From positions 45,385-109,384 of the forward strand of contig NZ_RCVJ01000085.1 in the NCBI RefSeq assembly GCF_003667505.1: a stretch of DNA of 64,000 bases, read 5' to 3'. The translations under genes were made by a program, and so were the position numbers. This stretch comes from Micromonospora sp. BL4. Lineage in GTDB: Bacteria > Actinomycetota > Actinomycetes > Mycobacteriales > Micromonosporaceae. Shown in pieces: positions 60,395 through 64,000 of the stretch. The notes beneath the pieces were generated by a model. The model had not been told where the DNA came from, ran no database searches, and saw nothing but the letters and a program-made list of their open reading frames with translations. How positions within the stretch are numbered: the stretch's first letter is position 1; each line of letters begins with the position of its first letter.

Positions 60395-60950
60395 CGTCCA
60401 CCTCCCATCTGCGTTTCAAGCTCGCCATGCCGCGCCGGATGTGACTCTTCACGGTGCCCAGGGGCACGCCCGTCACCGTGGCTATCTGCTGGTGTGTCAG
60501 GTCGTCGTAGAACGCCAGCTCCAGCATGCGTCGTTGGTCGTCCGGCAGGCGGGCCAGCTCGTCCGCGACCACCAGCCGATCGACCACCCGGTCCGGATCG
60601 GGACCGGTCTGCGCCGGCTCGGGCAGCTGACGGACCGTCTCGACCACCCGGGTCTCCCGGGCCGCGGCCCGCATCCGGTCGATCACCTTGCGCCGGCCGA
60701 TGCCGAGCAGCCAACCGATCAGCGAACCCTTGGCCGGATCGAAGGTCTCCCGCCCCAGCCAGGCGGCGACGAACGTCGCCTGGGTCACGTCCTCGGCGTC
60801 GCTGCGGTTGGCCAGCATCGAGGTGGCCAGGTGCAGCACGGCCCGGCCGTACCGGTCGTACGCCGCGCGGAGCGCGACCTCGTCGCCAGCACAAAACCGG
60901 AGGGCGAGGTCGTCCACCGGGGGGTCCGGTTCCTGTCCTGACGCCGTCAT
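60348..60950 (-). CDS. ECF RNA polymerase sigma factor (SigK/ECF19-like)
   Basis: 200 residues. Region 2: EVALRAAYDRYGRAVLHLATSMLANRSDAEDVTQATFVAAWLGRETFDPAKGSLIGWLLGIGRRKVIDRMR (words DAEDVTQATFVAAW, LLGIGRRKVIDR). Region 4: DQRRMLELAFYDDLTHQQIATVTGVPLGTVKSHIRRGMASLKRRW (words LTHQQIATVTGVPLGTVKSHI). ATG 60950 was chosen; the extra upstream in-frame codons are unlikely. The following anti-sigma gene overlaps by 47 bases. A matching promoter lies before the DUF4397/sortase genes. Confidence 0.9.
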   Translation of the reverse strand: MTASGQEPDPPVDDLALRFCAGDEVALRAAYDRYGRAVLHLATSMLANRSDAEDVTQATFVAAWLGRETFDPAKGSLIGWLLGIGRRKVIDRMRAAARETRVVETVRQLPEPAQTGPDPDRVVDRLVVADELARLPDDQRRMLELAFYDDLTHQQIATVTGVPLGTVKSHIRRGMASLKRRWEVDGAAPGPRPAGLSGAR

Positions 60951-61099
60951 CGAGCAGCTCGCCTTCGATGGGGCATGCCCGACTGTAACTCCCACAGCCT
61001 CCGCCCCACTCTCCCCGTCGATGTCATCTCACCCAGCTCTTCGTCCGCCGGGGCCCCTGCGGATGCGGACGGGGCCGGAAAAGAAATCACCTCCGGGTC

Positions 61100-61128
61100 G
61101 CATCCACCCGTCGCGGAGCCGGCGTAAC
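61100..61128 (+). promoter_or_regulatory. SigK-like promoter candidate for the DUF4397-sortase operon
   Basis: GCATCC (61100-61105), 17-base spacer, CGTAAC (61123-61128), similar to the CCATCC/CGAAT-type pattern of SigK-group ECF promoters. It lies 53 bases before the ATG at 61181, which has AGGAGG at a normal distance. Assignment is inference. Confidence 0.5.
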
Positions 61129-61180
61129 CCGTTCTGCAAGCCAGGCCTGACGAATCAGCACCAATCACCAGGAGGCAGAC

Positions 61181-62011
61181 ATGAAGCTCTCGTACTTCCG
61201 TCGGGTCGCCGCAGGTGGCGCCGTCGCCGCGCTGGCATTCACCGGCGTCGGCTCGTTCACCGCCACCCCCGCCTACGCCGCCACGTCGAAGGTCTCCGTC
61301 GTGCACGGCATCCCGGACACCCCGGTGGACGTCTACGTCAACGGCGAGAAGACCCTGGACAACTTCAAGCCCGGTGACGTGGCCGGCCCGCTCAACCTGG
61401 AGGAGGGCGCGTACGACATCGCGCTCACCAAGCCCGGCGAGCCGGTCGGCAGCGCGATCCTCAAGGTCGACAACGCCGCGGTTCCGGGTGGGGCGAACAT
61501 CAGCATCGCGGCCCACCTCGACGCCGCCGGCCAGCCGAAGATCACCCCGTTCGTCAACGACGTCTCGAAGGTCGACGCCGGCAAGGCCCGGCTGATCGTC
61601 CGGCACACCGCCGCCGCCCCGGAGGTGGACGTGCGGGCCGGTGGCACCCCGGTCTTCGAGGGCCTGACCAACCCGAACGAGGCCAAGGGCGACGTCGACG
61701 CGGGCAGCGTGCAGGCGGACGTGGTGCTGGCCGGCACCGACACCGTGGCCATCGGCCCGGCGGACCTGAACCTCAAGGAGGGCACCGCGACGATCGTCTA
61801 CGCGATCGGCTCCGCCGAGGGCAAGACCCTCGACGTGGTGGCCCAGACCATCACCGGCCTGCACTCCGCCCCGGGCGGCGTGCCGAGCGGTGACGGCGGG
61901 CAGGCCGGCACGGGCGTGGACACCTGGTGGTACGGGCTCACCGGCGCCGGCGTCCTGCTGCTGCTCGGCGGCGGTGTGCGGATGGCCTCCGCGCGGACCG
62001 GCCGCAAGTGA
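61181..62011 (+). CDS. Secreted DUF4397-domain protein with C-terminal membrane anchor
   Basis: 276 residues. A signal peptide (about 1-33, AAALAFTGVGSFTATPAYA) is followed by DUF4397 repeats: SKVSVVHGIPDTPVDVYVNGEKTLDNFKPGDV and KARLIVRHTAAAPEVDVRAGGTPVFEGLTNPNE (words VVHGIPDTPVDVYVNG, VRHTAAAPEVDVRAG), each a beta-sandwich-like unit. A TM helix near 250-268 and a basic tail end the protein. The downstream sortase overlaps by four bases, so the two may act together on surface protein processing. ATG 61181 has AGGAGG upstream. Confidence 0.87.
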   Translation: MKLSYFRRVAAGGAVAALAFTGVGSFTATPAYAATSKVSVVHGIPDTPVDVYVNGEKTLDNFKPGDVAGPLNLEEGAYDIALTKPGEPVGSAILKVDNAAVPGGANISIAAHLDAAGQPKITPFVNDVSKVDAGKARLIVRHTAAAPEVDVRAGGTPVFEGLTNPNEAKGDVDAGSVQADVVLAGTDTVAIGPADLNLKEGTATIVYAIGSAEGKTLDVVAQTITGLHSAPGGVPSGDGGQAGTGVDTWWYGLTGAGVLLLLGGGVRMASARTGRK

Positions 62012-62670
62012 CGGTGCGCAACCGCGGCGCGCTGGCGGCCATGGCTGCCGGCGTTGCCGCGCTCACCGTCGCGACCCTGGTGGCGTGCGGCTCCCAGCCC
62101 GCCGACGACGTGGGCACCGAGGAGGCGACCGCGCTGGCCAGCGCCACTCCGAGCCCGCCGGCCGCCGCCGCTGTCCCGTCCGTCCCGGTGACCACCGGGG
62201 AGTTGCCGGCCGACGCGGCGACCGTCCCGCCGGTCCGGCTGGTGATCCCGCAGCTCGACGTCACCGCCACGGTCAACGCGGTCGGCATCAACGAGCGGAC
62301 CGACGAGTTCGAGGTGCCGCCGAGCGTCGACCAGATCGGCTGGTACCGCTACGGCCCCGGCCTGGAGGCGGACGCCGGCTCGGTGGTCATCGCCGGTCAC
62401 GTGGACAGCGCCAAGCAGGGCAAGGGGGCGTTCTTCCGGCTGCGCGAGCTGGACCAGGGCGACACCCTGACCGCCACCGGCAGCGACGGCAGGGCACGTC
62501 AGTACCGGGTCGTCGCCCGGGAGGAGTACGCGAAGACGAAGATCCCGTTGGACCGGTACTTCGCCCGGGACGGCAAGCCGCGCCTGACCCTGATCACCTG
62601 CGGTGGGCCGTTCGACGCGGAGACGCGCCGGTACCGCGACAACATCGTCGTCACCGCGGTGCCGGCCTGA
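62008..62670 (+). CDS. Class F sortase, lipoprotein
   Basis: 220 residues. A lipobox-like VATLVAC (Cys about 29) suggests lipidation. The sortase domain (about 85-220) has VRLVIPQLDVTATVNAVGI, GSVVIAGHVDSAKQGKGAF (catalytic His), RLTLITCGGPFDAETRRYRDNIVV (nucleophile Cys in TLITCGG, Arg in RYRDN). Class F sortases occur in actinobacteria and probably attach or process surface proteins; the neighbouring DUF4397 protein has no LPXTG motif, so the substrate is open. GTG 62008 overlaps the DUF4397 stop. Confidence 0.88.
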   Translation: MTVRNRGALAAMAAGVAALTVATLVACGSQPADDVGTEEATALASATPSPPAAAAVPSVPVTTGELPADAATVPPVRLVIPQLDVTATVNAVGINERTDEFEVPPSVDQIGWYRYGPGLEADAGSVVIAGHVDSAKQGKGAFFRLRELDQGDTLTATGSDGRARQYRVVAREEYAKTKIPLDRYFARDGKPRLTLITCGGPFDAETRRYRDNIVVTAVPA

Positions 62671-62694
62671 GCCCGGACGGCTTCTCACGTGCCT

Positions 62695-62731
62695 GCCGGG
62701 GCGGGGCGGGTTGTGCCCTCCCCGCCCCGGC
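62695..62731 (+). terminator. Hairpin terminator candidate after the sortase gene
   Basis: GCCGGGGCGGGG (62695-62706) pairs with CCCCGCCCCGGC (62720-62731), 13-base loop. The stem is purely G-C; folding is likely but alternatives exist. Confidence 0.55.
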
Positions 62732-62824
62732 ATCACCGCGTCGAGCGCGGGCCGCGGGCGCGCCGTTCACCGGGGTCCCCTCCGCCATCCGGTCCCCGCC
62801 CGGTCAGCCGTAGGCTGAGCGGTG

Positions 62825-64000
62825 ATGGCTTACCTGGATCACGCGGCGACCACTCCGATGCTCGACGAGGCACTGGAGGCGTACGTCGCCACCGCCCGCG
62901 AGGTCGGCAACGCGTCCTCCCTGCACGCGGCGGGTCGCCGTGCCCGCCGCCGGGTCGAGGAGTCGCGCGAGCGGGTGGCCGCGGTGCTGGGCGCCCGGCC
63001 GTCCGAAGTGATCTTCACCGGTGGCGGTACGGAGAGCGACAACCTCGCGGTCAAGGGCATCTTCTGGGCGCGGCGCGGAGCCGGCCCCGACCGCCGGAGG
63101 GTGGTCTCCAGCGCCGTCGAGCACCACGCGGTGCTGGACGCGGTGGACTGGCTGGCCCAGCACGAGGGGGCCGAGGTCGGCTGGTTGCCGGTGGACGCCG
63201 CCGGTCGGCTCGACCCGACCGACCTGCGTGCCGAGCTGGCCGCGCACGCCGACCGGGTGGCCGTGGTCACGGCGATGTGGGCGAACAACGAGGTGGGCAC
63301 CGTCCAGCCGGTGGCCGAGCTGGCCGCCGTCGCCGCCGAGCACGGTGTGCCGTTCCACACCGACGCCATCCAGGCGGTCGGGCAGGTGCCGGTCGACTTC
63401 GCCGCGAGCGGGGTCGCTGCGCTGACCGTCACCGGGCACAAGCTGGGCGGCCCGACCGGGGTGGGCGCCCTGCTGCTCGCCCGGGACGTGGCGGCCACGC
63501 CGCTGCTGCACGGCGGCGGGCAGGAACGCGACGTCCGCTCCGGCACCCTGGACACCGCCGGCATCGTCGCCTTCGCGGTCGCCGTCGAGGCGGCGGTGAA
63601 GGGCCAGCAGGAGTACGCGGCCCGGGTGGCCGCGCTCCGCGACGACCTGATCGAGCGGGTCCGCCGCGCGGTGCCCGAGGTGGTCTACAACGGCGACCCG
63701 GTCGACCGGCTGCCCGGCAACGCGCACTTCTCCTTCCCCGGCTGCGAGGGCGACGCCCTGCTGCTCCTGCTCGACGCCCAGGGAATCGCCTGCTCGACGG
63801 GTTCGGCCTGCTCAGCAGGGGTGGCCCAGCCCTCGCACGTGCTGCTCGCCATGGGCGCCGACGACGACCGCGCCCGCTCCTCGCTGCGCTTCACCCTCGG
63901 CCACACCAGCACCCAGGCCGACATCGACGCCCTGATCGCGGCCCTCCCGGCCGCCGTAGACCGCGCCCGCCGAGCCGCCGCCCTCCGCACCCCCCGCTAA
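62825..64000 (+). CDS. Cysteine desulfurase (NifS/IscS-type)
   Basis: 391 residues, PLP-dependent; removes sulfur from L-cysteine for Fe-S clusters and tRNA thiolation. N-terminal [49 protein letters not shown] and the PLP lysine in [20 protein letters not shown] (about residue 205). The active-site Cys lies in [13 protein letters not shown] (about 325). The stop TAA is the last codon of the window, so the gene is complete. ATG 62825 is chosen; GTG 62822 is adjacent. In actinomycetes this gene often precedes mnmA, but the next gene is outside the window. Confidence 0.94.
   Translation: MAYLDHAATTPMLDEALEAYVATAREVGNASSLHAAGRRARRRVEESRERVAAVLGARPSEVIFTGGGTESDNLAVKGIFWARRGAGPDRRRVVSSAVEHHAVLDAVDWLAQHEGAEVGWLPVDAAGRLDPTDLRAELAAHADRVAVVTAMWANNEVGTVQPVAELAAVAAEHGVPFHTDAIQAVGQVPVDFAASGVAALTVTGHKLGGPTGVGALLLARDVAATPLLHGGGQERDVRSGTLDTAGIVAFAVAVEAAVKGQQEYAARVAALRDDLIERVRRAVPEVVYNGDPVDRLPGNAHFSFPGCEGDALLLLLDAQGIACSTGSACSAGVAQPSHVLLAMGADDDRARSSLRFTLGHTSTQADIDALIAALPAAVDRARRAAALRTPR

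Overview
The window reads as chromosome from a very GC-rich actinomycete, most likely Micromonosporaceae (Micromonospora-like). This is inferred from base composition, frequent GTG starts, four-base GTGA/ATGA overlaps, and the mix of actinobacterial families (HutF-type histidine degradation, LCP protein, L,D-transpeptidases, ECF41 sigma factor, RskA anti-sigma, class F sortase, EtfBA). No rRNA, CRISPR array, insertion sequence, prophage or replication origin was seen. The 5' gene is cut by the window edge; the last gene ends on the final base.

Layout. 1-4090 (minus): histidine-utilisation operon (RpiR regulator, hutU, an M20 amidohydrolase, hutF) behind an apparently leaderless promoter with an operator in its spacer. 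4236-6188: a large membrane protein built from a degenerate kinase lobe and a degenerate protease. 6628-10647: glycosyltransferase, initiating sugar-phosphate transferase and LCP transferase, a small cell-surface glycopolymer locus. 10786-14105: methyltransferase, MOSC protein, membrane-anchored expansin, GNAT. 14199-15234 (minus): a truncated peroxiredoxin, an HNH endonuclease, and a class-I tRNA with anticodon UAG whose 5' end overlaps the HNH stop codon. 15433-18090: cbiMNQO cobalt/nickel ECF transporter.

18101-24242: a copper/disulfide locus (membrane protein, DsbA-like protein, MauE-like protein and ECF sigma factor on minus; zinc-finger anti-sigma-like protein, CopC-CopD fusion and YcnI protein on plus). 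24394-27425: membrane protein, GT87 mannosyltransferase, oligoribonuclease. tRNA-His is at 27531, followed by two paralogous L,D-transpeptidase lipoproteins, then tRNA-Lys at 30740. 31078-32079 holds a J-domain protein with a charged helical linker. 32247-39519 is a patchwork of small enzymes and regulators, including an ECF41 sigma/carboxymuconolactone-decarboxylase pair and a leaderless Clp-N/HTH gene under two identical operators.

39772-46606: NagZ-type GH3 glycosidase with a divergent ROK repressor, ABC exporters, ribokinase. 46617-57522: GlxA-type regulator, rhodanese, two DUF6232-like proteins flanking a SnoaL-like protein, enoyl-CoA hydratase, acetolactate-synthase-like enzyme, DrrAB-type exporter, DUF202 pair, GNAT. 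57722-64000: etfBA, an ECF sigma factor with RskA-type anti-sigma (SigK/RskA-like), a DUF4397 surface protein with a class F sortase behind a SigK-like promoter, and a cysteine desulfurase.

The strongest candidates for something undescribed are the HNH/class-I tRNA(UAG) overlap, the Clp-N/HTH autoregulator and the pseudokinase/pseudoprotease membrane protein. All coordinates and motifs were read by eye. Family assignments rest on recognisable motifs, not on database searches.
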